Shown in pieces: positions 25,377 through 33,881 of a DNA stretch of 64,000 bases; the first letter of the stretch is position 1, and each line of letters starts with the position of its first letter. The notes under the pieces are model-generated. The model was not told where the DNA came from and searched no databases. It worked only from the letters and a program-made list of their open reading frames with translations. The position numbers were made by a program, and so were the translations under genes. The stretch is from positions 1-64,000 of the forward strand of contig JAFGXQ010000172.1 of NCBI GenBank assembly GCA_016936575.1, given 5' to 3'. Origin of the DNA: Deltaproteobacteria bacterium (lineage in GTDB: Bacteria > Myxococcota_A > Polyangia > JAAYKL01).

Positions 25377-26386
25377 CAGCGTCTAAGCTCCCTCGACAGC
25401 AAAACCAACAACACCGGCGTACCGATTAGAGCGGCCAACACTCCCACCGGAATCTCTTCCGGTGCAAACAGCATTCGCGCAGCGCTGTCGCCAAGCAACA
25501 TCATAATGCCGCCGAGCACAGCCGCCAACAGCAGAGAATGCCGAAAATCCCGACCGATAAGTAACGCGACAATATGAGGGACCAGTAATCCCACATAGCC
25601 GACCAGCCCTCCCAGGGAAACCGCCAATCCCGCCAGCAAACTGGCTATCCAGGCGGTTTGCTGCAGCACATTTGACGCATCGACGCCCACGAGACTTGCA
25701 CCTTCCTCACCAAGGGAAAATGCATTCAACGAACCCGCCCGAAGACGAAGTAAAAACAATGCCCCGCCCACAAACAACGCCGCACCGAGAAGCTCTGGCC
25801 AACCGAAATATCCGACTGCCCCCGCGAGCCACAATGCGGTCACCTTCATTCTCAACGGCGCAAACTGCATCAACAGAAAAGTAATCAGCGCCGCGCAAAA
25901 GGAATTGATAATCACCCCACCGAGCACAAGCCCAATCACCGAAATTTTCTGTCCCACTCCCCGGGCCAATGAAAGCACCAGCAATGTCGCTCCCTGTGCC
26001 CCCGCGAACGAGGCAACCGGAACCACCCACCATCCCAAAGTTTGCGTCACATTCGGAAAGGCGTAAATAACAACCACCGCCAATCCGGCACCGCCGGATA
26101 TGCCCAGAAGAAAGGGATCTGCGAGCGGATTTCTGGTAATTCCCTGCAAAAGTATTCCGGATACCGCCAACGCGGCGCCGATCAACACGGCCGCAACCGC
26201 TCGAGGAAACCGCAATGCAAGAACAATCGCCGCCCCAGGAGAATCTGCAGAAGAGAACAACCATTTCGGCCACGACCAGTTGAATGCGACATGACCGAGT
26301 TGAGTTCCGGTTGCCGCGGAAAGATACACCAACCCGACGAGAAGAATGACCCCGAGAGCAAAAAAAATGGTGCGGTTTCCTTTCAA
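25376..26386 (-). CDS. BtuC/FecCD-type ABC permease
   Basis: A 336-residue permease with about ten membrane segments, the FecCD family layout. LRFPRAVAAVLIGAALAVSG near the N-terminus and NPLADPFLLGISGGAGLAV are family hallmarks; the coupling helix near LVGYVGLLVPHIVALLIGRD contacts the ATPase. It overlaps the binding-protein gene by four bases. It forms the transmembrane homodimer of the importer. Confidence 0.92.
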   Translation of the reverse strand: MKGNRTIFFALGVILLVGLVYLSAATGTQLGHVAFNWSWPKWLFSSADSPGAAIVLALRFPRAVAAVLIGAALAVSGILLQGITRNPLADPFLLGISGGAGLAVVVIYAFPNVTQTLGWWVVPVASFAGAQGATLLVLSLARGVGQKISVIGLVLGGVIINSFCAALITFLLMQFAPLRMKVTALWLAGAVGYFGWPELLGAALFVGGALFLLRLRAGSLNAFSLGEEGASLVGVDASNVLQQTAWIASLLAGLAVSLGGLVGYVGLLVPHIVALLIGRDFRHSLLLAAVLGGIMMLLGDSAARMLFAPEEIPVGVLAALIGTPVLLVLLSRELRR

Positions 26387-27357
26387 GGCGCACCTTCCAC
26401 AGGGTGGAGTGCGTTAAACAGTTGCGCCAATCCGTCGGCAAGTCTCGCGGAAGGACGCGACAGGATGTTCTTATCAATCGTGTTGATAATTCGCTCCTCT
26501 CTCACCGCTTCCACAGCTGAAAAACCGGGCCGCTGCAAGATGTAACTCACATCGGAGATTCGCTCGCTCTCGGTTCCGGCCAGCAAAATGGCCTCCGGAT
26601 TCTGTGCGATGACCTCTTCGATATTCACCTGCGCGTATGGTTTTTTCAAGTACGCAAATACGTTTTCCGCGCCGGCGGAACGCAACAGTTCATCCACAAA
26701 CGAACCCGCTCCCGCGGTCCACGGTCTGGAACGATCTGTGCCGTCGATCTCCACGTATACGCGAATGGGGGAGACCCTCTTTGCCATTTGTTCAATTTTC
26801 TTCTTTTGAGACCGCATATCTCTGGCCACAGCCCGTGCATTATCGCGTCGTCCACACAACACACCCAGCGTTTCGATGGTCGTTGCGACTTCTTCAAATG
26901 TTTTAGGATCAAACACCGCTGCTTCCACACCGATTTTCGCGAGCGCACGAACGTGACGCGCATCGTTAAAGTACAACACGACTAGATCGGGATTGTACCC
27001 GCCAATGGCTTCAATCGACGGATTCACACTGTCAGTGACCGGCAATTTCCTCGCCTCCGAAGGCACAACTGACCATTTGTCCCGCAGAATCACCTGATTT
27101 CCGCAACCGATTTCAAACAGTGTTTCCGTAAAACCGGGGCTCAAGGAAACAATACGTCGGGCCGGGGCCCGTAGCGATACCTGCCTCCCTATGCCGTCCA
27201 TCACTGAAATATGTGCGGTTTCGTTCGAAGCGATCGCACCGGTTGGCGGTGATATTTTCTGCGCGCGCTGAGATTGGTCAGTTTGCGGTTGCCCGCATCC
27301 GAGTAAAAATACGCTCCCGGCCAACATCCATCTCGTCCTACGCTGACACCACCTCAT
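26383..27357 (-). CDS. BtuF-like substrate-binding lipoprotein
   Basis: A 324-residue binding protein with lipobox VFLLGCGQ; I start it at ATG 27357, which overlaps the queD stop as ATGA. RRIVSLSPGFTETLFEIGCG and PDLVVLYFNDARHVRAL are typical of the BtuF/cobalamin and haem binding branch of cluster A-II proteins, with two lobes joined by a long helix (about 165-195). Cobalamin is my first guess, but the same fold serves haem and ferric siderophores. No TonB receptor is next to it. Confidence 0.85.
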   Translation of the reverse strand: MRWCQRRTRWMLAGSVFLLGCGQPQTDQSQRAQKISPPTGAIASNETAHISVMDGIGRQVSLRAPARRIVSLSPGFTETLFEIGCGNQVILRDKWSVVPSEARKLPVTDSVNPSIEAIGGYNPDLVVLYFNDARHVRALAKIGVEAAVFDPKTFEEVATTIETLGVLCGRRDNARAVARDMRSQKKKIEQMAKRVSPIRVYVEIDGTDRSRPWTAGAGSFVDELLRSAGAENVFAYLKKPYAQVNIEEVIAQNPEAILLAGTESERISDVSYILQRPGFSAVEAVREERIINTIDKNILSRPSARLADGLAQLFNALHPVEGAP

Positions 27358-27731
27358 CGGGTCGGATAATATCTCGCCCGAGACGCATCGTTCTCCCAAA
27401 CATCACAACACTTCACCCGTAGTTCTTTGTTTTTGGGCAACCGGCGTTCCATTTCCTCGAAAACAACCTTAGCGAGTAATTCTGATGAGGGGCTATCATC
27501 CAGGAACGGCTCCACTTCATTTAAATGGCGATGATCAAATACATCAATCGCCTCCTTCATGATGGCATCCAACTCATGAAAATCAAGGAGCATTCCGGAT
27601 TTATCGAGCTGTTCCCCGGAAACATGAACCCGAATCCGCCAATTGTGACCGTGGAGTCGTTCACATTTTCCGTTGTAATTTCGGAGTTGATGTGACGCTG
27701 AAAAGGTGCATTCTCTGTATATTTCGAACAT
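27354..27731 (-). CDS. queD: 6-carboxytetrahydropterin synthase family protein
   Basis: A 125-residue protein of the PTPS/QueD family. ASHQLRNYNGKCERLHGHNW gives the zinc His plus the Cys-x3-His-Gly-His motif of QueD; FDHRHLNE and SSELLAKVVFEEM supply the third family block and Glu. QueD makes carboxytetrahydropterin from dihydroneopterin triphosphate for the 7-deazaguanine in queuosine. I start it at ATG 27731; a GTG lies 12 bases upstream. It is the first gene of the importer operon. Other que genes are not in this window. Confidence 0.85.
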   Translation of the reverse strand: MFEIYRECTFSASHQLRNYNGKCERLHGHNWRIRVHVSGEQLDKSGMLLDFHELDAIMKEAIDVFDHRHLNEVEPFLDDSPSSELLAKVVFEEMERRLPKNKELRVKCCDVWENDASRARYYPTR

Positions 27732-27799
27732 TCTTACTTTCACTGACGATAAAAAGTGTTATTACTTATATATAGAGACAGCTTATAGTCTTTCAATAA

Positions 27800-27820
27800 G
27801 TAGAATGCAATGAATTCTAC
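27800..27820 (+). promoter_or_regulatory. Leader inverted repeat before the PEGA gene
   Basis: GTAGAAT (27800-27806) and ATTCTAC (27814-27820) form a perfect 7-base stem around a 7-base loop, directly before the GAGGAGAGG ribosome site of the PEGA-domain gene. It could be a leader hairpin or an operator; no T-tract follows, so it is not a terminator. Confidence 0.4.
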
Positions 27821-27834
27821 GAGGAGAGGAAACC

Positions 27835-28464
27835 ATGGCTCGCAATTTGAGACGATATTGTTTGTTTATCGTCGCGTTTTTTCTGGTATCAGTTTTTTCA
27901 GCACTCGCGGCTGCCCAAAGCAGCCAGACCGGGATATTGAACATCGACTCGTCCCCTTCGGGCGCGGTGGTATACGTAAACGGAAAAAAACGAGGAACCA
28001 CGCCGGTGCTTCTCGAAGTGCAGGCACAGACACATGAAATTGTCGTTCAGCAGGATGGGTATGAAACCTACCGACAAAAAATCGCGGTGAAAAAAGATAA
28101 AGTGCTGCGCACTAAGGTTTCGCTTAAGAAAAAGCCGGAACCCACCGATGGCGCCGCCCAGAATGATATTGAAGTCAAGAACGATATCCACGTGTACACC
28201 CCAAAAGAGGAATCCGAACCCGGCACCATTTTTTTGGCAACGACACCCGAATCACTGACCGCATATATCAACGGATTCAAAATTTCAAAGCTTACCCCTG
28301 TCGCGTTTGACATCCGACCCGGAATCTACGAATTGCAGCTGAAAAACAAAAACAATGAAGTGGTGTATCAAAAAACGATTTTTGTGCGCTCCGGAAAAAC
28401 GTTGTCACTCGATATTGTTATTCAGAAAAAAAGAACGATTGACTATACCGATCCATGGAAATAA
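27835..28464 (+). CDS. Secreted PEGA-domain protein
   Basis: A 209-residue exported protein with signal peptide (residues 1-27, cleavage near LAAAQS). Residues about 32-100 are a clear PEGA domain: LNIDSSPSGAVVYVNGKKRG and GTTPVLLEVQAQTHEIVVQQ. A second, weaker copy lies at about 130-200 (IFLATTPESLTAYINGFKI and LTPVAFDIRPGIYELQLK). PEGA domains are beta-sandwiches linked to surface layers and the periplasm. The ribosome site is GAGGAGAGG and the protein ends basic. It stands alone, divergent from queD. Confidence 0.85.
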   Translation: MARNLRRYCLFIVAFFLVSVFSALAAAQSSQTGILNIDSSPSGAVVYVNGKKRGTTPVLLEVQAQTHEIVVQQDGYETYRQKIAVKKDKVLRTKVSLKKKPEPTDGAAQNDIEVKNDIHVYTPKEESEPGTIFLATTPESLTAYINGFKISKLTPVAFDIRPGIYELQLKNKNNEVVYQKTIFVRSGKTLSLDIVIQKKRTIDYTDPWK

Positions 28465-28686
28465 TCTGCCGCCAATCGAAATAGCACAGTGAATTTCCAG
28501 TATAATCAAACCTTTTTGTCTTGATTCCAGATCCCAAAAACTGGTACGATGCCACGATTTCACAGCGATGTAAAATTCAATGCTGTTGAAACAATACGCG
28601 TGTCGCCAACTTCATAACAGACCGTTTGAAGCGGTTAATTGAAACGTAAAAGGGCAGGAAATTAGATCCGAACCGACACGAACGCG

Positions 28687-28692
28687 TATAAT
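28687..28692 (+). promoter_or_regulatory. Consensus -10 box ahead of the AgmX-type gene
   Basis: TATAAT at 28687-28692 is a perfect -10 in the 278-base gap before the AgmX-type gene. The expected -35 position (about 28664-28669) does not match TTGACA, so the promoter may depend on an activator. Confidence 0.35.
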
Positions 28693-28710
28693 CAGAGAGT
28701 CTTAAACTTT

Positions 28711-28724
28711 TGGGGTACGCCCCA
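28711..28724 (+). promoter_or_regulatory. GC-rich leader hairpin with TACG loop
   Basis: TGGGG-TACG-CCCCA can form a five-pair stem immediately before the AGGAGG ribosome site (about 28730) of the AgmX-type gene. A stable structure here could affect initiation. Confidence 0.4.
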
Positions 28725-28742
28725 CACCAGGAGGATAGTTTC

Positions 28743-29876
28743 GTGAGCAGTTCCGATAATGACCAGAAAAAAGCGGAGGACATGTCGCTCTCTGAGCTAC
28801 TTGGCGATTCTGCATCAGCCGGCGCTTCGGCAGACGCACCCACCGGGGAACCGGTCGATGATGGTTCAGGTCTGATCAACCTGGCACAAATGGTTCAGGC
28901 AGCCGCACAACCAGCCGCACCGATTGAACAACCCCGGCCCGCGTCGCCTTCTTATCCCGGCGCACCGATGCCCGGCACGATGCCGCCGGCGGCGCAAACC
29001 GGCGGATATCCCGCCGCTCCTGCACAGCCGTCCTACGACCCAAACGCCATGGCTGACTTTTCCATGCCGAAAAAGAAAAGCCCTCTGCCTATTATTATTA
29101 TCGCGGCAGTCGTAGTCATTGCCGGTGGCGTGGGCGCCTTTGTTGCGCTTTCGGGCAGCTCTGAAGATGACAGCGACGCGAAGCTGGCCAAATTGGAAGC
29201 CGATCTGGCAGCGGCTCTCGCAAAAGCCGAAGCGGACGGCGATGAAAGCAAAAAAGCGGAACTCGAAGCCCAAATCGCTGCACAACAGGCGGGAGGCAAT
29301 CCTGAGACTGGTGCGGAGAACGCGCCAGGCGGTGAGGATGAAGAGTTCGAGATAACCGAAGAAGAGGTTGATGACGGAAAAGGCGGAAAGACCAAGCGTC
29401 GCGTTCGACGTGCGAAAAAAAGCACAAAGTCAACCGCTTCCAGTAGCAGCAGTTCCGCATCTACATCCAGTTCGGTCGGCACCACCAAGGAAGCCGCCCC
29501 CGCAGCTTCCAGCAGCAGCAGCAAACCGGCAACAAAAACGTCTGAGCTAGACAGTCTTCTGGCGGGCAGCGGCGGAAGCACTGCTGCCAGTTCCGGCGGG
29601 GGGGGATTGCCCGAAAAACCCTCCCGAGCGCAGGTGCAACAGGCGATGGGGAAAGTCGTCTCCCAGGCAAAATCTGTTTGCGGAAAATCCGGTTCCGGCC
29701 AGGTCAGCGTTCGCATTGTTGTCGGAAGCAACGGAGTTGCACGGGACGCTATTCCCACCGGTGCCCACTCAGCGGATTCTCTGGGAAGATGTGTCGCGAC
29801 GATTGCGCGCCGCACTACCCGTCTACCGAAATTCAAATCCCCGACATTCACGTTCACATACCCGTTTAATATTTGA
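28743..29876 (+). CDS. AgmX/PglI C-terminal domain membrane protein
   Basis: A 377-residue protein started at GTG 28743, because AGGAGG is placed just upstream. The cytoplasmic N-terminus is Pro/Ala-rich with a short acidic SLSELLGD motif; one membrane helix is at about 114-137 (PLPIIIIAAVVVIAGG). It is followed by an Ala/Lys/Glu coiled coil (about 143-185), an acidic-then-basic linker, a Ser-rich linker (about 235-270), and a C-terminal AgmX/PglI-like domain (QVSVRIVVGSNGVARDA to the end). This domain resembles TonB C-termini and occurs in myxobacterial gliding-motility proteins. I infer an inner-membrane protein spanning the periplasm; the partner is unknown. It overlaps the upstream TTG of the DsbD frame. 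Confidence 0.75.
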   Translation: MSSSDNDQKKAEDMSLSELLGDSASAGASADAPTGEPVDDGSGLINLAQMVQAAAQPAAPIEQPRPASPSYPGAPMPGTMPPAAQTGGYPAAPAQPSYDPNAMADFSMPKKKSPLPIIIIAAVVVIAGGVGAFVALSGSSEDDSDAKLAKLEADLAAALAKAEADGDESKKAELEAQIAAQQAGGNPETGAENAPGGEDEEFEITEEEVDDGKGGKTKRRVRRAKKSTKSTASSSSSSASTSSSVGTTKEAAPAASSSSSKPATKTSELDSLLAGSGGSTAASSGGGGLPEKPSRAQVQQAMGKVVSQAKSVCGKSGSGQVSVRIVVGSNGVARDAIPTGAHSADSLGRCVATIARRTTRLPKFKSPTFTFTYPFNI

Positions 29877-29899
29877 CAAAACCCCATTTCGTTCTTTTT

Positions 29900-32368
29900 A
29901 TGGGCAGCATGAATATTCAAACTGTCGCTGCTCAACGCCATCTATCTGTTCTCTGTTTTTTACTTGTCACCGTTTTCGGTATATCCGCTGCATATGCGGA
30001 CCCGAAAATTTCAATCGATGCGACCTACGCAACCAATCCGGCGCGACCGCAGGGCGACACCCTGTTGACGGTCCGCATTTCGATACCAAGCGGATTCATT
30101 TTATACAGCCCGACGGTCGTTGAAGACGGTCCTACCCCCCTGCGCATGGAAATCTCCTCAACGACTGATCGCCCCGCCGGACCATGGGTCGGGACGATGC
30201 CGCAAGTAAAATATGATGACGCATTTGAAAAAAAAGTGGAGTACTTCACGCGGACCGCAACGCTGCAACGCAAGTACACGACTGGTGAAGGGCACCAAAA
30301 GCACGTTCAGCTAACCGTGACGGGTCAGATTTGCGACCACCAGAGCTGTTACAATCAGCATCTTTCCGTTTCAATTCCGCTGACCACCGCGGCCGACAGC
30401 CAAATTGCTCCCGCCACGCCGTCAGGGACTGTATTTGATGCAAATCATGTTATCGGAGAAGTCACTCAAAATGCCGCGGAAACGGAAAACAACCCCGAGG
30501 CACTCGGCATGCTGGCATTTCTGCTGATGGCGATATTGGCAGGGTTCGGCGCCCTGCTGACCCCTTGCGTCTTCCCAATGATTCCCATCACAATCAGTTT
30601 TTTCTCCAAATATGAGAATATTTCCAAACGCAGGGCTGTTTTCATGGCGGGCGTGTATGCAGGGTCCATCATTTTGGTGTACACCATCCCCGGGGTGCTG
30701 CTCACAATGTTGTTCGGCGCCGGAAGCATGCAGACGATTTCGACCCATCCGGTATTCAACATTTTCATCCTGGGACTACTTGTTTTTTTCGGACTCAACC
30801 TGATAGGGTTATTTGAACTCCGCCTGCCGTCAGCCCTGATAAATAAATCCGCGGCCAAGGAGCAACATCTAAACCGTGATGACCAGTCTTTGCGCAAACA
30901 GATACTCGGCGTGTTCTTCATGGCGGTTACGTTCACCCTGGTTTCATTCTCATGCACCGTCGGTTTTGTCGGCGGATGGGTACTTCCGCTGGCTGCGCGG
31001 GGAGACGCACTATACCCGCTGATCGGAATGCTCGCGTTCTCATCTGCATTCGCTCTCCCGTTTTTTCTTCTCGCGGTATTTCCGCGTTGGGTCCAGTCCA
31101 TTCAAGGCAAAGCCGGAGACTGGATGGTGGCGGTAAAGGTACTGTTCGGCGTAATTGAACTGGCCGCGGCAATGAAATTTCTATCTAATCTCGATTTGAA
31201 TTTTGGATGGGGGCTGGTCACGCGAGACGTGGCATTAATTGTCTGGGCAACCGTTTTTCTTGTGGGCACACTCATCGTTCTAAATGTATTCAGTAGCGAA
31301 CGAACCCGCCCCACATTACATCGAATCGCGTTGGCCGCTTTATTGCTGGGTTTCGCATTAAAAAGCGGGAGCGGAATCGGAAATACACGCCCCATGGGCG
31401 GATGGGTGGACGGGTGGCTGCCGCCGGTGCCGTATCCTACGGTTGACGGCGCAAACGAATCACAGTCCGGAAATCACCTTACTTTTTTTCAGGATGCACT
31501 CGAAACAGCGGTCGCTTCCGCTCAAAACAAGAATGTTCCGTTGTTCATTGACTTTACCGGCTTTCAATGCGCCAATTGCCGTCAAATGGAGTCGAACATA
31601 TTCCCGCGTTCCAGGGTCCGCGACAGATTATCAAAAATGGAACGTGTTAAGCTCTATACAGACGGTCCCAAACCCATTCATACCACACAGCGGGAATACC
31701 AGTTCAATAGATTCAACACAGCGGTGCTGCCGTTTTATGTAATATTGAATCCGCACAATGACGAGGTGCTGGCCACTTTTTCAAGCCTGGCCGAAAATGA
31801 AGCGGCATTTGTCTCGTTTCTCGATCGGGGACTCACCGCTTTCCATACCGTCTCCGCAACCGCACCGGAAAACTCGCAACCCACATCCCCCGCAACCGAC
31901 TCCCCCGACAGCGACAGTAATGCATCGCTGAACCGAGAAGGAAACAGTATCGAATTTCAGTTACCGGAGCTGCTCACACATAAGCCGTTTTCCCTCTCGT
32001 CGCTGCGCGGTTCATGGGTATTGATAAACTTCTGGTCTTCATATTGCGCGCCGTGCAAAATAGAATTGAAATCCGCCATTCCCGACACGCTGACACTCTA
32101 CCCGCATATCAAGTTGGTCACCGTATCTGTCGATCCCATTGACACCCAGGAAGCTGCTGCAACGTTCATTCGCTCAACGAAATTGAAAAGCCATATCCAT
32201 TTACTGGCAGGGGAAGAATGGGCCGACGAAAATCTGCCTCCGTCGTTTGAAAGTCAGTTTGGTCTTCCTTCCAGCTTTCTCATCCGTCCGGATGGATTCA
32301 CAGCTTGGTCGCACAACGGCGCCGTCACCGAGCGTCAACTTGAAGAAATATTTAGAAAAACCAAGTAA
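29900..32368 (+). CDS. dsbD: DsbD with extra C-terminal TlpA-like domain
   Basis: An 822-residue thiol-disulfide transporter. After the signal peptide (ending about 33) comes the periplasmic alpha domain with Cys145 and Cys150 (ICDHQSCYNQ). The eight-helix membrane domain has Cys223 (LLTPCVFPMIPI) and Cys352 (VSFSCTVGFVGGW). The gamma thioredoxin has Cys557/Cys560 (FQCANC). It then continues, after a Thr/Ser/Pro linker (about 650-680), into a second redoxin of TlpA/ResA type, with SSYCAPCK (Cys716/Cys719) and a Pro in LPSSFLIRP. Ordinary DsbD ends after the gamma domain at about 570 residues. The last domain is probably the built-in substrate of the electron relay. Start ATG 29900 (or 29909); a TTG at 29873 is less likely. 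Confidence 0.9.
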   Translation: MGSMNIQTVAAQRHLSVLCFLLVTVFGISAAYADPKISIDATYATNPARPQGDTLLTVRISIPSGFILYSPTVVEDGPTPLRMEISSTTDRPAGPWVGTMPQVKYDDAFEKKVEYFTRTATLQRKYTTGEGHQKHVQLTVTGQICDHQSCYNQHLSVSIPLTTAADSQIAPATPSGTVFDANHVIGEVTQNAAETENNPEALGMLAFLLMAILAGFGALLTPCVFPMIPITISFFSKYENISKRRAVFMAGVYAGSIILVYTIPGVLLTMLFGAGSMQTISTHPVFNIFILGLLVFFGLNLIGLFELRLPSALINKSAAKEQHLNRDDQSLRKQILGVFFMAVTFTLVSFSCTVGFVGGWVLPLAARGDALYPLIGMLAFSSAFALPFFLLAVFPRWVQSIQGKAGDWMVAVKVLFGVIELAAAMKFLSNLDLNFGWGLVTRDVALIVWATVFLVGTLIVLNVFSSERTRPTLHRIALAALLLGFALKSGSGIGNTRPMGGWVDGWLPPVPYPTVDGANESQSGNHLTFFQDALETAVASAQNKNVPLFIDFTGFQCANCRQMESNIFPRSRVRDRLSKMERVKLYTDGPKPIHTTQREYQFNRFNTAVLPFYVILNPHNDEVLATFSSLAENEAAFVSFLDRGLTAFHTVSATAPENSQPTSPATDSPDSDSNASLNREGNSIEFQLPELLTHKPFSLSSLRGSWVLINFWSSYCAPCKIELKSAIPDTLTLYPHIKLVTVSVDPIDTQEAAATFIRSTKLKSHIHLLAGEEWADENLPPSFESQFGLPSSFLIRPDGFTAWSHNGAVTERQLEEIFRKTK

Positions 32369-32463
32369 TTCAACCTGTTATTTCATCTGACGACGTCCGG
32401 TGAGTTACAAAAATATGCACATTCGGCCGATTCCAGCTCCCCATATCTAAAATTTTCAGCGAG

Positions 32464-33813
32464 ATGGACGACATTAGGAGTATGGGATTTTTAGAACAAG
32501 CCTTTAAAAAAACATCCGATGTTCAGCGTATGCCGACGGCACTTGTGATTAGCGAGGATAAATCCTTTCTGAACAGCGTCCGCGTCAACCTGGGCAAAAA
32601 CGGCTTCATCGCCATCATCACGAGTAATCCTAACGAAGCGCTGGTCCTTTCCGAAGACAATAAACTGGACGTCATTATCTGTGACTATGAACTGTCTCAG
32701 ATTGACGGAATCAGTCTGTTTGAAAAAATTCAGGAAAACAAAGGCGAAGACCAGACGCCGCCGACCTTGATTACCACCGACAAGATGGCCGGCCCTTTGC
32801 TTGCACGCTGTGTCACCGCCGGCGCCGCCGGATTGCAGGCGAAAAGCGAACCCATTGAAATGATCATCGAGCGCGTCATTTCGCTTCTTGAAGACACAAC
32901 GCTCCGCAATGAACTGGAAATGTCAGTTACCAAACGCAGCACCGAGGGCGGAACAGACATGCTGACGCGCATCGCCTCACGAAAGCATTTTTCCAGACGT
33001 TTCTCAGCGGAGTCTGTCGCCTCCTATCGCGACCGCAATGCCATCTCACTGATGATGCTGGCGGTCGATCGATACGACGTGCTGGAAGAGCGTCACGGTA
33101 CTCAGGCAATGGAATCGATGCTCGCCAACGCGGCAAAAATCATCGAGGGCGAACTTCGTTCCCGCGATTGTGTGGGACGATATTCTGAGCATACTTTCTC
33201 AATTGTTCTGCCGGAAACCACGCTGGATGCAGCCAAAGCGGTCGGAGACCGTCTGCGACGGCTGTTGAATTCGACTGAATTCGGAAGTTTGGATGACCCG
33301 ATTCAAATCACATTAAGCGTAGGTATCAGTTCTCGCCCCACCGGAGTGCGCGCTTCGCCCAGCGAACTGATTACACAATCTCTGCGCAGCTGTGCCGCAG
33401 CCGCGGAGCTGGGCGGAAACAAAGTTGTGGCCGATAAAAAACTGTCCGGTCAACCTATCGCGCTGGTGGTAGGAGAAAAAGGCCAACTGCAGTTGGGTAT
33501 CGGGGCAAGCCTGGAAATGTCGAATATAGAAGTGCGATATGCGGTGACCCGTGAAGACGCCAAAACAATACTCGAAAATCTACCGACCAAGCTCATTGTG
33601 CTGATTCATACTGGCGACGATATTACCTCGCTGGATTTTCTGAAATGGGCTCGGGACAAATACCCGAAGGCCAAACGAATATACGCCAATCCGACCCCTT
33701 CTCCAGCGCAACTGCAAGTAGCTATCAACAAAGCGGGCATCCAGTATTATCTAGCCGAAAACTGGCAACAGGAGGAATTGGGCGAATTCATCGAAGAACT
33801 AATCTATGCCTAG
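32464..33813 (+). CDS. Receiver plus degenerate GGDEF regulator
   Basis: A 449-residue cytoplasmic protein. The receiver domain (about 22-140) has the phospho-acceptor Asp in VIICDYELSQIDG. The middle (about 155-325) is a diguanylate cyclase fold, but the GGDEF signature reads GRYSEHTF and the substrate-binding DxLTGLxNR reads DMLTRIASRKHF, so catalytic residues are lost. The last 120 residues (IALVVGEKGQLQLGIGAS to the end) look like a second receiver lacking the Asp. It probably binds nucleotide or partner proteins rather than making c-di-GMP. The first of two ATGs (32464 and 32485) is used; the later one has AGGAG too close. Confidence 0.8.
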   Translation: MDDIRSMGFLEQAFKKTSDVQRMPTALVISEDKSFLNSVRVNLGKNGFIAIITSNPNEALVLSEDNKLDVIICDYELSQIDGISLFEKIQENKGEDQTPPTLITTDKMAGPLLARCVTAGAAGLQAKSEPIEMIIERVISLLEDTTLRNELEMSVTKRSTEGGTDMLTRIASRKHFSRRFSAESVASYRDRNAISLMMLAVDRYDVLEERHGTQAMESMLANAAKIIEGELRSRDCVGRYSEHTFSIVLPETTLDAAKAVGDRLRRLLNSTEFGSLDDPIQITLSVGISSRPTGVRASPSELITQSLRSCAAAAELGGNKVVADKKLSGQPIALVVGEKGQLQLGIGASLEMSNIEVRYAVTREDAKTILENLPTKLIVLIHTGDDITSLDFLKWARDKYPKAKRIYANPTPSPAQLQVAINKAGIQYYLAENWQQEELGEFIEELIYA

Positions 33814-33881
33814 TCGGAAATAGATAATAATTTCCTGCACAAACCCGAAAACCAAGCGATGTGAAAATAAAAAGCGATAGG

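Noticed and set aside
27358..27834. A cobalamin riboswitch ahead of the BtuFCD-type genes
   Set aside because: queD overlaps the first importer gene and the gap before queD is only about 100 bases, without a recognisable B12-box.
29033..29941. A 302-residue open frame on the minus strand, rich in Ser and Leu
   Set aside because: It is the antisense reading of the Ala/Ser-rich AgmX-type gene; the composition follows from that gene.
33814..33881. A terminator between the receiver/GGDEF gene and the PP2C gene
   Set aside because: A GGAAAT/ATTTCC stem with an eight-base loop exists but lacks a T-tract and is weak.
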